64,000 nucleotides of DNA from Macrophomina tecta (Eukaryota; Ascomycota; Dothideomycetes; Botryosphaeriales; Botryosphaeriaceae), in assembly GCA_024180945.1 (NCBI GenBank), contig JAKSGN010000041.1, positions 682,001-746,000 on the forward strand, in the 5' to 3' direction. Below are positions 10,000 to 21,551 of the stretch, piece after piece (the first letter of the stretch is position 1; each line of letters starts with the position of its first letter). Position numbers and translations under genes: made by a program. The notes beneath the pieces are model-generated. The model was given only the letters and a program-made list of their open reading frames with translations. It did no database searches and was not told where the DNA came from.

Positions 10000-10802
10000 T
10001 TAACGGCACAATAGTGTAAGGTAAAAGTTCAGTGCATTCGTGGAAGCGCGCCTAAAATGGCTTTACTTGTTCTTGTTTGATTGGAAACGTGGTGGGAACG
10101 CTATCTTGGCTTTGCCCGCATGCTTTACATTTGCCTCTCCTTACCGGGCTATGTCCTGCCGAGCCAGGTAAAGTTCGACAGATTATCCTAGCTTACGAAG
10201 ATATAACCATACGGTAACACACATGGTGGGTGTTTTCATATTCTCTCAGTTTCCTGCGGCATGCGGTAGAGCAAGGCTTTCGTGGTTTTCCAAAGACAGT
10301 CATTTTATGCGAACCGCAAATGGCTGTGAACAAACTATAGCCCATTGACATATGAAAACAATCAACTCCTCGTTCTTCGGACACCTAACCACTGACTATG
10401 GAGACAAACTCAAGCCTCCCAAAACTCTTGCCCATATCGATGGCGAATTTCTTCCGGCCAACCTGGTCTCGACCGGCGAAGCGTGCATTAATGAGCTGAG
10501 TGAGCTCCACTGTAGGCCTTTGCGTGTCTGTTCTTCCGGCAGATTGCGAGCATGTAATCACTATTGCTGAGCTTGGGGTCTTTGTAGATTTCACAAATAT
10601 AGTCGGAAACATACTTTCCGAGGCGGGCTGTCAGCAAGTGTTGCTGACGCCCACCATGATTTAAGAAAGGGAGGGTTCCGGTTCGTTTGCGTCTCCAGCA
10701 GCACATTGTTGCAACAACAGCTCAATTGCAACGGGTGAAACACCAGCAAGCTGCCGGTTACTGCACTCATTATTACTGGAAGCCTCAAAAGACCACTTAG
10801 AT
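10000..10802. other. Intergenic, NTF2-like to class II aldolase
   Basis: About 800 bp of lower GC between two plus-strand genes. Short ORFs at 10352-10570 and on the opposite strand have no family features. Nothing else was recognised. Confidence 0.4.
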
Positions 10803-11737
10803 ATGGGATCCATCTCGAACGATAACAAGGCCGCAGTGGTAGTGACCAAGCAGCAAAGCGAAGGGATGAGCACTAACCCACTTGAAGCCATGTCGCACGG
10901 CCCAGTCGCCCTGGCAGGTATCCCTACTTTCAGCAGCCTGGAGTGTAAACGCCGATGGCAGCTTGAACACATGGCTGGAGCTTTCAGAGTCTTTGCCCGG
11001 CACGGCTACACCGAGGGCATGTCGGGCCACATCAGCGTACGCGACCCCATCATTCCTAACGCCTTCTGGATCAACCCGCTGGGCATACACTACGGCCTCT
11101 TGCGGGCATCGGATATGATCCTCCTGGACATGGGAACGGGAAAGGTGTTGATTGAGGGGAGGAGCGGCCGCCCGGCCAACGCAACCGGCTTCCTCATTCA
11201 TCGGGCAGTCCACGAAGCTCGCCCAGATGTGCACGCCGTGTGCCACACCCACTCTCCTCACGGCCGCGCTTGGTCGGCGTTCGCCCGCCCGCTCGAGATG
11301 CTCAATCAAGACATCTGCAACGTTTTCGGCGCACAAGCAGTCTACGCTGAGTATGGCGGCCTTGCGCTTGACGGCAGGGAAGGGGAGCGCATTGCGCAAG
11401 CGCTCGGACACGCAAAGGTATGCATGCTTATGAACCATGGTATGCTTACTGTGGGGGGGACGGTGGATGAGTCCGCGTACCTCTTCCGTTTGATGGAGAC
11501 CAGCTGCCATGTCCAGCTTCTGGCTGAAGCTGCGGCTGCGAACGGTCTTGTGAAGAAGATTATTTCCGACGAAGAGGCCGCCTACAACTTCAAGATGGCA
11601 AGCGAACCGGTAATAGCTCCAGAGTACGACGATTGTCCACGCATGGCTCACAATGGATGTAGAATAACCTGTACCGCGAGTTCCAGCCGGACTACGAGCT
11701 TGAGTTGCGGCTTAGTGGTGGGGATTTCTGCCTTTGA
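10803..11737 (+). CDS. Class II aldolase/adducin-domain protein
   Basis: Join 10803-11609 and 11663-11737 gives 293 residues. The intron 11610-11662 (gtaata...gatgtag) replaces a misleading read-through tail and restores the family ending NLYREFQPDYELELRLSGGDF. The domain has the expected landmarks: GMSGHISVRD (phosphate loop), HAVCHTHSPHGRAWSA with the two zinc His, FGAQAVYAEYGG, and CMLMNHGMLTVGGTVDES with the third zinc His. Members are zinc-dependent fuculose-phosphate or ribulose-phosphate aldolases and related lyases. Fungal versions of this ~290-residue type have no firm substrate. It borders the gene-poor island. Confidence 0.85.
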
Positions 11738-14700
11738 GATCAAGAAGTAATGTATCTCAGGGCTACGTTGACGCAATCCTATACGTGATAAAATAATAGG
11801 AAAATCTTCCAGCTACCGGACCGAATCAAGCGCAGCATCGCGCAACCTGTCGCCACTTACCCGAATCACGGCTGGGTCTGCGCTGGCCAGGAAAGGTCTA
11901 ATAGCATCACAGGATTTTGGAGAATATGTTAAAGAAATATTGAAAAGATAAAATAGATGGGAATTTCGAGCTCAAGGCAAGCTTTGTGTGCATATTTTAG
12001 CGCGAGATGGGGAACCAGTTCTTTTCTCCTCTCTTACTTGGCCATTCGCCTTCGATTTGCTCCTCGACTCTTCCAGTGAAACTCTCGCTGAGACCTTACG
12101 GCACTATGAATACATGTCTCTTTCTTTTAAGAACCTGGCTAACGGTGGGCTCTGTCTCACTAGCGGATATCCCAAATAAGACTTCTTCGACATTGGCGCA
12201 ACCAGCGACCCTCTTTTCACCAACAAATCGCCTGAAGAGTCAGCCATACCCAGCTTCCATACTTTCACGGAGTTCCATGACATGTTTCCAAGACGTGCAC
12301 ATGGGCATCCTGACCGCGTCCGAGCAAGGTTTCAGGCACGCGGCGTCAAGGGCTGATCTGGTGTAGACCCTTAACCTCTGCTCCCTCTTCGCCTTCGATA
12401 TCAGCATCAGGACCTCCTGCTGCCCCCTCACTTACCACCCGTTCTGCAACGCTGTGAGAGAGCGCGATGGCGTTCGCAAACGCTGCTCAAGGTATTGTGA
12501 ACACTGGTGCTCGCGCACCTCTTGGGCGATGGTGATGCTGTGTTGGAAGCGTCTTGGCTGGCCGCAGTGGCGCGGACGGTGATGAGGTAATCGTCACATT
12601 GATGGCGTGCCCGTCCACGCAAGTTTTCACCACAAAGAAGTAGCTGTACATGTGATGCGAAGTGTACAGGAGCAGTATTCCATCAGCTCGCTGGTCAAGA
12701 CGTTGAGGCGCAGGGGGGTGGTATGCAAGTCAGGAGCTTGGAGGGTTTGGAAGCGGGCGATATGAGTATGAAGAGCGGTGCAGCCGGAGATCCTTGCACC
12801 CCAGAGGGGCTTGGCTGATGTGTCGGTGGCGGGGATGCCGTTCTGCATCGACGGTGGGTTTGAGGAGGGGTGGAGGAGATTGTGGTCTATATGGAGTTCT
12901 CCGCCAATGTGATGGTAAAGGAGGATGCAAAGATGATGAGCGCTGGATCATTCTCTTTGTAATGTGATTAAGAAGTTGTTGCAGTTGTCGAATTCTGAAT
13001 AAATTGATTGTGATGTTGATGCAGCCGTGTTGCTCCAAACGCGTACAGGGACGGCGTTGATGCTGCCGCCGTAGCGAACGAAGGGTTCTGTGGGCAAGGG
13101 ATGAAGGTCTCGGTTGAGAAGTTGCTGTGTAGGCCAAGAAGAAGAATATGGTCGTTCGTGCTTTGAGCTTGATGCTTCAGCGGACACTGTTTCTCCTTTA
13201 CTTAGTCTTATCGCCCTTTGCACCAACCGGCTAGAGCTTCAAAGGGTTATCATACGGCCGCGAGCATGTCGGAGCGCAAATCATTCTTCGGGATGATCGC
13301 TTGCAGCCGGTCGGCTACTTCGAGTTGCCGTATGTACCGCTGCTGAAACTCACGACCCCCTTTCAGTATGTGTAATAGGGCTTGGAAACTCAGCCGAATC
13401 CACGAGCAGTGACAAGGCTAGAAGTCCACGATAGCCCGGAAATATCCACCTCGACGGGATTTTGGAGGGTTCCTAGATCCTGCAGACGCATATGGATGAT
13501 GGTGTGGGCGACCTTACGTTCTTTGATACATGAAGCGTTACCGCAGAGCCTGCGCGAAGCCGGAAGAGATTTATTGTCTCAGTGCCTCGAGGGGGCTCAG
13601 GTAGGCGGGTTTGAATGGGCCCGAGAAGCCAGGCAGTGCAGCATTCGGACATACGAGATCCAAGACGGCGAGGCCGAGGACTTGCACTTAGCATCCACGA
13701 GGTCTCTAAAGGCAAGCGTGGGCCCTCGTGCGTCGACGACAGGTTGATGAAGTACTGACTTTTCCTCTATCATCTCCATGACTCCAGCTTCTATCGCGGT
13801 TAATTAGAAAATCAGCGCTGGTGGCAAATTGCTGCCTGCCTGAACTACAAGAAGGATCATTTACTTCTCTTCCCACTTGGCGGAGTGTTCGGTCTCTTCA
13901 ACAAGGCAACTTTCACCGGCTTTCGAATTCCGCGCCAGCCCGAGTGCCAAGTGTTAGGCCGTCGTTGCAGGTGTTTGTGTGACGTCCCACCGGCACCCCG
14001 GCCAAAGAGTCACTCTTTTGCCGAGGGTGCCATCCGTATGGAACATTTGCGCTCCGCCCAACGGGGCCATCGAGCTCTGGTTCCGGTGCTGGCGGAAGTA
14101 ACCCGAAGCGCCCTTGTGTACGGCGACAGCGAAGGAGAGGCCCCTGCCTGACACTGGCAGGGCACGTATCTAGGGTAGCTGTTACTGTGACGTACCATCA
14201 GCACCTGTATTCCTTCTCTGATGGCCCATTGCATGCAATGGAAGAGATGCAACGGTGCGTCTCTCCTCTCGCTTGCCGTTTGCCGCCGCGGGACGACGGC
14301 GACAGTCAGTTGTTGCTGTTGCGCGGGTCGCGGAACAGATGACCACTATGCATCCCGGCAGCCCGCGCAAAAAAGGCCACCATCGCTAACCAATATTGCT
14401 AACGGTCGTCCGATGTAGCTATGCTGCCGGCAAGCAATGTCCTTTCAGGCCCAACATGCGAGTAAGCAGCCCACGTACGCCTGGCTCTGCCGATAGGACG
14501 GCGAGTAAGGCCAATCCGAGGGGCCATTCCGGAAACCGCCCAGATCCTCGTGAACGAGTTGGCTTGGCGCAGCCAAAGATGATACGGACACGAAAACGGC
14601 CCAATTGGATCGATCCACTGCCGCGTATCGCGTATCTACAGAAAGTCTATCTATTTTGAGCTTAGCTTGAGATCTGTCTGACGTTCCCACCGCCAAAAGG

Positions 14701-15083
14701 CCTGCGGATTGTGGGTCTCTCGTCCTGACTCGACCGGATGAACACGCAGCAGGGCTGGCATGGGCAACTCCGAACGTGCGGCTCGCAACGGCAACAATAT
14801 CGGCGGGACTCACTGCTACAAGTGAGGTCATGGCCGCAAGACGCCTGAGATTCCGAGTCTTGACACCGCGGATCACCAGCTGTCCAATGACAGGGCTCTG
14901 GAAGCTCGCGGAACGAGGCATTTGTTTCCGCGATCTGACGACGTATGTATATCTCGTAAATCGGCCGTCCCTGATTAACGCGGCTCTGCCCGATGTCGAT
15001 TTGGGCCTCGCGCGGGGCGCCGCATTGCTCTCGTGCCTCATGCCCAGCATTGTGGCTTGGCCAAGACTGCGGCAGTCAGCCTA
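11738..15083. other. Gene-poor region with decayed coding-like fragments
   Basis: 3.3 kb with no intact gene. Coding-like stretches broken by stops and frame changes occur on the plus strand, for example 12000-12350 (LANGGLCLTSGYP, then ATSDPLFTNKSPEES) and 13260-13370 (RDDRLQPVGYFELPYVPLL). They look like remains of one or more genes, but I do not recognise the family. The ORFs at 14445-15050 (-) and 13382-13747 (+) show no domain signature. Confidence 0.45.
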
Positions 15084-15113
15084 CCGCACCCGTGCAAAAG
15101 TCAGGGCGCACGG
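15084..15113 (+). repeat. Left terminal inverted repeat
   Basis: 30 bp beginning CCGCACCCGTGCAAAAG. It is an exact reverse complement of 16365-16394. Confidence 0.9.
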
Positions 15114-15217
15114 CCAAGGCGCTAATTATCCTGCCACCAACACCAATACTTTGGAGTCGTATTATTCAACAAGGAGTTGCTCAAATGCAGTAAGAGTTGA
15201 TTCTTTATAAAGCTAGG

Positions 15218-16324
15218 CTACCAGCGAGTTTGATAGCCACCAGCTTGAATAACATCTACAAGCCGTTGTGGCATACTTTTACAAAGCGCTTTAAGGCTTG
15301 GTTTTTCCACCAATGCGTATGCCCTAGGTAACCACTCAGCTAGTAACGCCTCCACGCGCTCAGGATTCTTCTTAAGCTCAATAAATGGCGCAATCTCTTG
15401 AAGCTTCATCTTTAGTGGCCACCAAAGGTATTCCTGGAGGTTCAGATCAGGCGAGTATGGGGGGTGAGTAATGCACCTAATTTGGTGATCACGCAGCCAT
15501 TTCTTCACCCGGTTCGCCCGATGAATACCAGCACCATCTTGTAACCAGTACATACCATAGTCGTAGTTTCTTGGCACCTGTTCCTCCAGTACTTTGATAT
15601 AGGATTTGGCAGTATAGCCTTGCCTAGGAGAGTCCAAATCACGCTCCATAACGTGTAAATCAGACACCCCTAGCTGGCCTGAAAAGCCACCCCATACCAT
15701 ACATCTTGCCTTCTTGCCAAGTGGCCGTGTATTAAGCCGGCTTTGGTCCCACTTTTGCTGGCCAGGCGTACGGAAAACCCAGCTTGGTGCGTGGCCAGAG
15801 CCCTGCTCAACTGAGCACTCATCACCGAACGTAACCCTCATCCACCATCTCCAGCTCTTATACCGGTATTTCTTTGCATATTGGTACCGAATGCGGGCAT
15901 TCGCTTGAGAGATCCAAGGCCGATTCTTTGCACGCCATTTGGTAATATGGTTCTTGCGTAGAATACGCCTGAGCGTATCTTTATGGATAGATAACTGGAG
16001 TTGCTTAATCACCTGGCTGTGCTTAAGTTTTGGGAACCGGTTAACAAAACGAATAATCTGGCGCTCCGTGCGAAGGCTGACTTTGGGGGGACGGCCAGTA
16101 CGAGGTGTTAGATCAATCTGGCCAGTCGTATTGTAGTGGTTGATGCAGCTCCTAATTGCGTGTTCTGAGAAGCGAGTCTCACGGGCAATTTGACGCCCAG
16201 ATTTACCATCTTGCGATTGTGTAATAACCGAAACTCGTTGATCATGTGAAAGCTGATGCCTTTGCCTAGCATTGCCTGAAATTTCGCGTCCAAAGATGCG
16301 CTGCATGGTGGTGTAATGAGGCAA
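15218..16324 (-). CDS. Tc1-like transposase (DD34E)
   Basis: 368 residues. The N-terminal half has two helix-turn-helix units (QLSHDQRVSVITQSQDGKS; IARETRFSEHAIRSCI) and a GRPPK AT-hook-like linker, as in Tc1/Tc3 transposases. The catalytic triad is D in TFGDECSVEQ, D in WLQDGAGIHRA, and E in SPDLNLQEYLWW, with 34 residues between the second D and the E. LQEY replaces the commoner PIEN but keeps the glutamate. It binds the element ends and moves them by cut-and-paste into TA sites. The start at 16324 lies just inside the right inverted repeat. The reading frame is unbroken, so the copy could be active. Confidence 0.92.
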   Translation of the reverse strand: MPHYTTMQRIFGREISGNARQRHQLSHDQRVSVITQSQDGKSGRQIARETRFSEHAIRSCINHYNTTGQIDLTPRTGRPPKVSLRTERQIIRFVNRFPKLKHSQVIKQLQLSIHKDTLRRILRKNHITKWRAKNRPWISQANARIRYQYAKKYRYKSWRWWMRVTFGDECSVEQGSGHAPSWVFRTPGQQKWDQSRLNTRPLGKKARCMVWGGFSGQLGVSDLHVMERDLDSPRQGYTAKSYIKVLEEQVPRNYDYGMYWLQDGAGIHRANRVKKWLRDHQIRCITHPPYSPDLNLQEYLWWPLKMKLQEIAPFIELKKNPERVEALLAEWLPRAYALVEKPSLKALCKSMPQRLVDVIQAGGYQTRW

Positions 16325-16364
16325 GGGATGAAGAGGGTACGTTGTTGTTTTGACTCGTGCACGT

Positions 16365-16394
16365 CCGTGCGCCCTGACTTTTGCACGGGTGCGG
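16365..16394 (-). repeat. Right terminal inverted repeat
   Basis: 30 bp ending in GCACGGGTGCGG before the TA at 16395-16396. Perfect partner of the left repeat. Confidence 0.9.
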
Positions 16395-16930
16395 TAAAGC
16401 TGGGGGTGGCTTGATTCGACAAAGCCACCGAAAATATGCTTCTTTTGCGGCTTGACGCCACCCGCCGTCCCGCCTGCTTATGCGTGCGATGAGCCCTTGG
16501 TAATGGAAACCAAATTCGAAGTTTGGCTTAAACGCGGCCTCGCGATCCTTAGACATGTTTTTGCCCATATTCCTCAGGTAGTGCGCATTGAAGCATGGGG
16601 AATCCGTCTTGATTAGCGTATCCCCTTCGCCCAAAGAACCAATTCCTCCAAATCACCAATGAGTCGTTCTGAGTGGGCCTAAGCAGTGACGCACTTGTAC
16701 GCCATGACTTACGACTCGACAACACCACGGCCGCCGACGCTTCTGTCCAATGTGTCGCCGCGAAACGACCGAAAACACTCACTGCCTCTACCATCAAGCT
16801 GGACTCCTGAAGCTCAGGAATGGGTATAAATGGATGGCTAAACCGCCTCCAGAGTCTCCCATCACCAACAGTTCAATCAGTCACTTCCACCCAACAAAAA
16901 CCAACCAACCAATCCAACCCAACCATCACC
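16395..16930. promoter_or_regulatory. Upstream region of the secreted-peptide gene
   Basis: 536 bp. A TATA box (tataaat, 16825-16831) lies about 100 bp before the ATG. The leader after it is A/C-rich and free of G, typical of well-expressed fungal genes, and ends caccATG. No other gene was seen. Confidence 0.6.
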
Positions 16931-17197
16931 ATGAAGGTCATTGCTCTCATCACTGCTGCTTTCGCCGCCGTCGTGGCTGCCACCGCTTCTGAGAACGACG
17001 TCGAGAAGCGCCAGACCATCGACTACGACCCCTGCCCGAACACCAAGTGGTGGAAGGAGGAGGGCCCTTGCTGGGGCTACAACAACGATGGCACCTACTT
17101 CTGGAAGACTGAGGGTCCCTGCTGGGCGGTGAGTATTCCTGCAGCTTCTCCTGTCTTTTGCCTGGCCGGCAGATCACTAATCAATTTACAGTGTTAA
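16931..17197 (+). CDS. Small secreted Cys/Trp-rich peptide with an internal repeat and Kex2 site
   Basis: Join 16931-17128 and 17192-17197 gives 67 residues. The second exon adds only Cys and the stop. Residues 1-18 or so are a signal peptide (MKVIALITAAFAAVVAA). A short pro-segment ends in Lys-Arg (26-27), a Kex2 site, leaving a 40-residue mature peptide starting Gln. The mature part has four Cys and an imperfect repeat, WWKEEGPCW and FWKTEGPCW. Four Cys would allow two disulfides. It resembles candidate effectors or antifungal peptides. The aromatic-Gly-Pro-Cys-Trp pattern also recalls Pezizomycotina alpha-pheromones, but here the repeats are not separated by Kex2 sites. I do not recognise a named family. 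It has a TATA box and a clean leader, and sits in the gene-poor island beside the transposon. Confidence 0.75.
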   Translation: MKVIALITAAFAAVVAATASENDVEKRQTIDYDPCPNTKWWKEEGPCWGYNNDGTYFWKTEGPCWAVSIPAASPVFCLAGRSLINLQC

Positions 17198-19740
17198 ACG
17201 CTTTCTCCGCACCTTCCACTTCCCCCTTTCCTTGAGCTCGAAGATCACCGACTACTAGGCCAGATCGAGACCGTTTCTGAGACGCTCCACTTTCTTCTCC
17301 CGGAAGTCTTGTGATGGTTAAGTTGAGAAGATTGGGCAGAAGTGACACTGTCACGAAGCCTCTCCAAAGGCATCGAGGTGGCATTTAATATCTTGTAAAT
17401 ACCTTTTTGTCAAATGACACCTACTTGACATATAAAAACCTGTGCCCTTTGTGAAGTCACTATTTACTGGTCTGAGCGCGGTCTCCTGCTGCACTGGGCT
17501 GTAGGAGAGGTAAGGCATCGTCGATCCGAGGAAGCATTCCATTTTCCATTTGACACGTGGGTGACAAGGCTGCACATACGGTTGGCTTCTTCGGCTCCGC
17601 TTCGCCGCCATGTCTGACATCACTTCAAAAGCTGAACTGGCGCCTCCTTGAAGCCTTGCGGCCTCCATTCACCTCTGGGGGGAGACCTTCTGTGCACACG
17701 GTCTGCAAGGAGTCAAATAACACACTGATTCTTGACGAAGAATCAACGACAAGTGACATCTATTCACTCGTGACTTAATGGGGAACGACGGGTATGAACT
17801 AGCACTCAACACACCGTGCGGCAACCTGTCAAAGCGTCAGGCAATGCGTCTGCCATCGAAAGGCTTCTGCAAAATCGCATTCCGCTTCAACCCCCAAGTC
17901 CACAGCAGTGCCTAATTCAAAGATCACGCTGATTCAGAGTAACTATGTTGGGTCCACTGCCAAGCTCGCTAACTGTCAGGGTAGAAGGCCAGAAGCAGTT
18001 TAGTGGGGATATTAAATAGGCTTAGCGCCTTGGCCGATATAGCCAGCTACTTGCATCCAGCATGAGCGCAACGCCAATCAACAATACAATCAGACTTGCT
18101 TTCACCTCTTCTTCGTTCTGGCACGGCGCCACAACGCTAGCCGCGAATTCGAGCCCATCCCGCACTCGCCCTCTGAACATTTGAGGTCAGTATGCTCTTC
18201 ACCGACTGAAGGTCGTAATTACGCCTATCTTTAAGGTGAGCCTTGACATGGTCAGGACGGGAGAAATATGTCGGATGATCCGGAAATTTGTCCTTGAAGC
18301 CATCTGCGTGCGCCTTTGAGGCTGTTTTGTGACGTTCCCAAATATCCTTCCCTGCGAAAACCTGGTAGCAAAGCTCATAAACCCATGATACCTTAGGGAG
18401 AAGGACAAGTATCCAGTCGTTACGGGCGATATTCGTAGTCGAAACTGTTTGAACTCAATGGTTATCCCTCAGAGGGCCTTGGTGAAACTGCAAACTATCT
18501 AACAAGGGGCATGAGACGCTGTACTACATCCGGACGTTCTCATTTGGGCTACCTACTGCTATATGCATCTTCGTCTTCAAGCAGAAACCACCCGGTTAGA
18601 CTTTTGGGTGGTCACTCTCCGCAATATAAAGACATTGGCCACTGTATTTAGCATTTTGTTGGAAAATAAAGAAGTTTGGCAAAAAGTCAATGTCACAAGG
18701 CTTCTGCGTCCAGCATTCTTTCAAGTCAGTTGAAATTGGTTGTTCAGTTATACCATACAATCCGCCTCCGGGACAATGTATTGGAATTGAATCGAAGAAG
18801 GCGGGTTGACCCTGACTGGTCAGTGTGCTCGGCTTACTCCATTTATGTACTATAGCTGAAAGTTTGTGTTTTCTGCGCGACATCAGTTACTAGTCGTCTG
18901 CCAAACTTGGAGCTTCCGGCCACGCATTCAAGGTACATCTTTCTCATATCAGTATCATACATATCTCCGTTCTTGACCCTTTCTTGACCAAAATTCAATT
19001 CTCAGGGCGCTAGAAACCAGTTGCATAGATATTTCGATAAACTGACGAATCTGTGCTCAGCTCTAGCGCATATGAACGCTGCCAGCGAAGAACAGTTTGC
19101 ATCTTTAATGAGCTAGCCTTCGTTTATACAGCCTCTATGACTGCCCCCAAGTGTCCCGTTGGTGCTTGAGAAGTACGACCAGCATATCAGTAAGTTCAAC
19201 AAGCGACAAACCAAGATATTGTACATTTCAGTGAGCAAAGCTTCGATTCACTTCCGGAATCCCCTATGCGCCTGTGAGGACAACGACATGCATACGCAAA
19301 TAATTAGGGAGAATTTTCACTATTCATGCCCTTCCTGCGGTATCGACTGTATGTTGGTGGCTAAAGATATAAGCTACTTATTGGATGTGGTCTAAAGCGT
19401 CTTGAGGTATCTTTTGACTTTATAATAGAAGAGAACCTGTTGGAAATTGTTACCTCGTCTTTCCGATCGCAGCCTGTCCGCGTAAGTCAGACTCATGGAT
19501 TCCTGCAAGTGTTTTACTCATCATATCGTTAATAAAGGATCAAACCCGATCACCGAGTGGTTCAGAATTCCGATCAGATCACCCTGTGACTGACTGGTCT
19601 CAGCTGATGGCCACGCATTGTCCCCAGGCGCCCCCGACAGGGTCGCACAGCGGATTTAGCAATGCTAACAGGAAAACGAGGCTGGAAGTGACTATGAGTC
19701 TCGCCCCAGACGACTCTTACTTGTCGATCCCGCCAATAAT
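17198..19740. other. Gene-poor region with a possible coding relic
   Basis: 2.5 kb of lower GC. On the minus strand 18420-18145 reads openly (KVSWVYELCYQVFAGKD, then HPTYFSRPDHVKAHLKD) without a start and may be a gene remnant of unknown family. Short ORFs at 18596-18883 (-) and 19159-19395 (+) have no recognised features. Confidence 0.4.
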
Positions 19741-20345
19741 ACCCGGATTGTCTCTGTAGTGGATACGCAGGAACTTCTGGAAGCTCATTTTCTTCAGAAA
19801 TACGCAATCCTGAGCCATCGTTGGGGAACTCCAGACAAACCACCACCATTTGTCAAAACGCTGGACAACTTGACGGACTTGTTGCTGGAATACTCTAAAG
19901 ATTCTGCCTGAAACCTGTCAAGATGCGGCATCCGTTTATTGCAGCCTGGGAATACCTTACCTTTGGATAGACTCCCTGTGGATCACTCAAGGCGATAAAG
20001 TTGAATGGGAAGCAGATGCTCAAAACGTTGGATGAGTTTACAGGATTGCTTTCGTCACCGTTAATCTACCAGCCGCGGAACCCTGTTCTGATGGCTTTTT
20101 AGAACGTCCCACAAGACACTTGGTGGCAATTTGCTTCCAGTCGTCACTGCAACCCGGCATTCGGTGGTCACATTATATTTATGAACTTAGTTTCATCAAG
20201 CCCAAAGAAGCATCTCTCTTCTACCAATATATGGCGGAGACGAATTGGGGTATGCGGGGTCGGATATTCAACGGACGCCTGTTCTCAACCCGGAGAATTT
20301 ACTTCGGTGCAAAGCAATGAACTGGAGCTGCCGAATTAAGCTATT
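19741..20345 (+). pseudogene. HET-domain (heterokaryon incompatibility) pseudogene
   Basis: Several HET hallmarks appear in order: YAILSHRWG at 19801-19827, LGIPYLWIDSLWITQ near 19948-19992, VYRIAFVTVN after 20036, and the RLFSTRRIYFGAKQ block before 20318. The first motif and the second lie in different frames, so there is an indel between them. An in-frame TGA sits at 20033-20035 and another at 20318-20320, and the text then continues in a third frame (MNWSCR). HET proteins trigger cell death on fusion of unlike strains. This copy cannot make the full domain. The downstream coding-like DNA to 21063 may be its decayed C-terminal part. Confidence 0.8.
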
Positions 20346-21551
20346 ACCTTGAGGAAGCTTAGGAAGATAACTTAGGCTCTTTGCTCGAGGGATTTTCATC
20401 GATGGAGCTGTTCACGCTCTCCACTTGATATGGCATAATTGATTTTTAGAACGTTCGTATCGTGAGATCATGTTTGTCAATGATAGACTTCCTGCCATTT
20501 TTGTTCTTACGGAGATAGTTGGAGCGAAGACGGGAAGTATCTGGCTTGCTGGGATTTGGTAGTTAGACATGACGTACGAACTATTCTGGGGAGCCATACG
20601 ATTGCTTGGCCCAACTATCTTGCTCCAGTCTAACGACTGTATTGCAATTTCTTAGAAATAGTTTGCCAGGGCGAATAAAGCGGACATCGCACATGTTGGC
20701 GGCCCAGAGAATGAACCTCTCATGGATATCCTTAACGCATGGGCGAAGAGAAAAGGCAATATTCCTTTCAGGCAAGTCCAGGGCGGCTACGTCAAGCTCA
20801 GAAGATTTATGCGGCCTCTTCGAGACGGGCATATCCATGATCTGCCAAGCGCGAGGCAGATTGATTGTAAGCATATCAGATCCAATGGTTCACATGCCTG
20901 GGAATTCTTTTTGAACGGTGTTTCATTTTACAATGACCTTGAGACGCTTTCTTCTGTTCCGCAGGCCGTCAATACGTCAAATTTCCAAGATATCGCGCCC
21001 CTTCTCGTCACGATAGGTCCCTGCTTCAAACAGTCGTTCATTCGCGGGGCGATTGGGTGCTAAATGTTGATCGACGTGCCGATCAAGTAATATCAGGGCT
21101 CGTTCTTGTCCCAAGCAGCCGTAAGGCAAAGGAATATTGCCATGCCGGTGTTTTCAAGTCTCCCTCGTTGGAATATGATGGATTTTTTTTTATTTTGTTT
21201 TCAGTTACTGCTCTAAAAAAGATATTTTGATTGTCTAACAAGCTCTAGGTGGTTTGGGAAATGGTGGGGGCTCAAAAAAGTCAGGCGCTTGGCGCAAATG
21301 AGAAGTATGACTGATCAAAGATCCGAATTCGAAGCGCATGAGTGTAGTTCTGCGTAATTAAATGGTATTACGACTCAAGCTGCTGATACCATATGACGTC
21401 TCTTCTGACCGCTAATAGAACCGACTCAAAGCAAGATGTGTTAGAATCTGCTCCCTCACTCATTTCCTTGCAGCCAACCGTAATAACCAGACCCTCTGAG
21501 AAATGAATAGACTCTTGGCCACCTCACCAGTGTCATAGCTTTTCAGTTTAT
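20346..21551. other. Decayed tail of the HET relic and intergenic DNA
   Basis: The plus-strand ORF at 20722-21063 may derive from the C-terminal part of the HET protein but carries no identifiable motif. From 21064 to 21551 the DNA is AT-rich and empty up to the stop of the AAA gene. Confidence 0.35.

Larger units (their letters stand above)
15084..16394 (-). mobile_element. Tc1/mariner-type DNA transposon, apparently complete
   Basis: A 1311-bp element is bounded by perfect 30-bp terminal inverted repeats and flanked by TA on both sides (15082-15083 and 16395-16396), the target duplication of Tc1/mariner. It contains one uninterrupted transposase frame on the minus strand. The perfect repeats and open frame contrast with the decayed DNA around it and point to recent insertion. 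Confidence 0.9.

Noticed and set aside
14445..15050. 201-codon ORF on the minus strand next to the transposon
   Set aside because: No domain, no signal, odd composition; probably chance in decayed DNA.
16931..17197. Calling the small peptide an alpha-pheromone precursor
   Set aside because: Pheromone precursors have several repeats separated by Kex2 sites. Here there is one Lys-Arg and two unequal repeats, so only a resemblance is reported.
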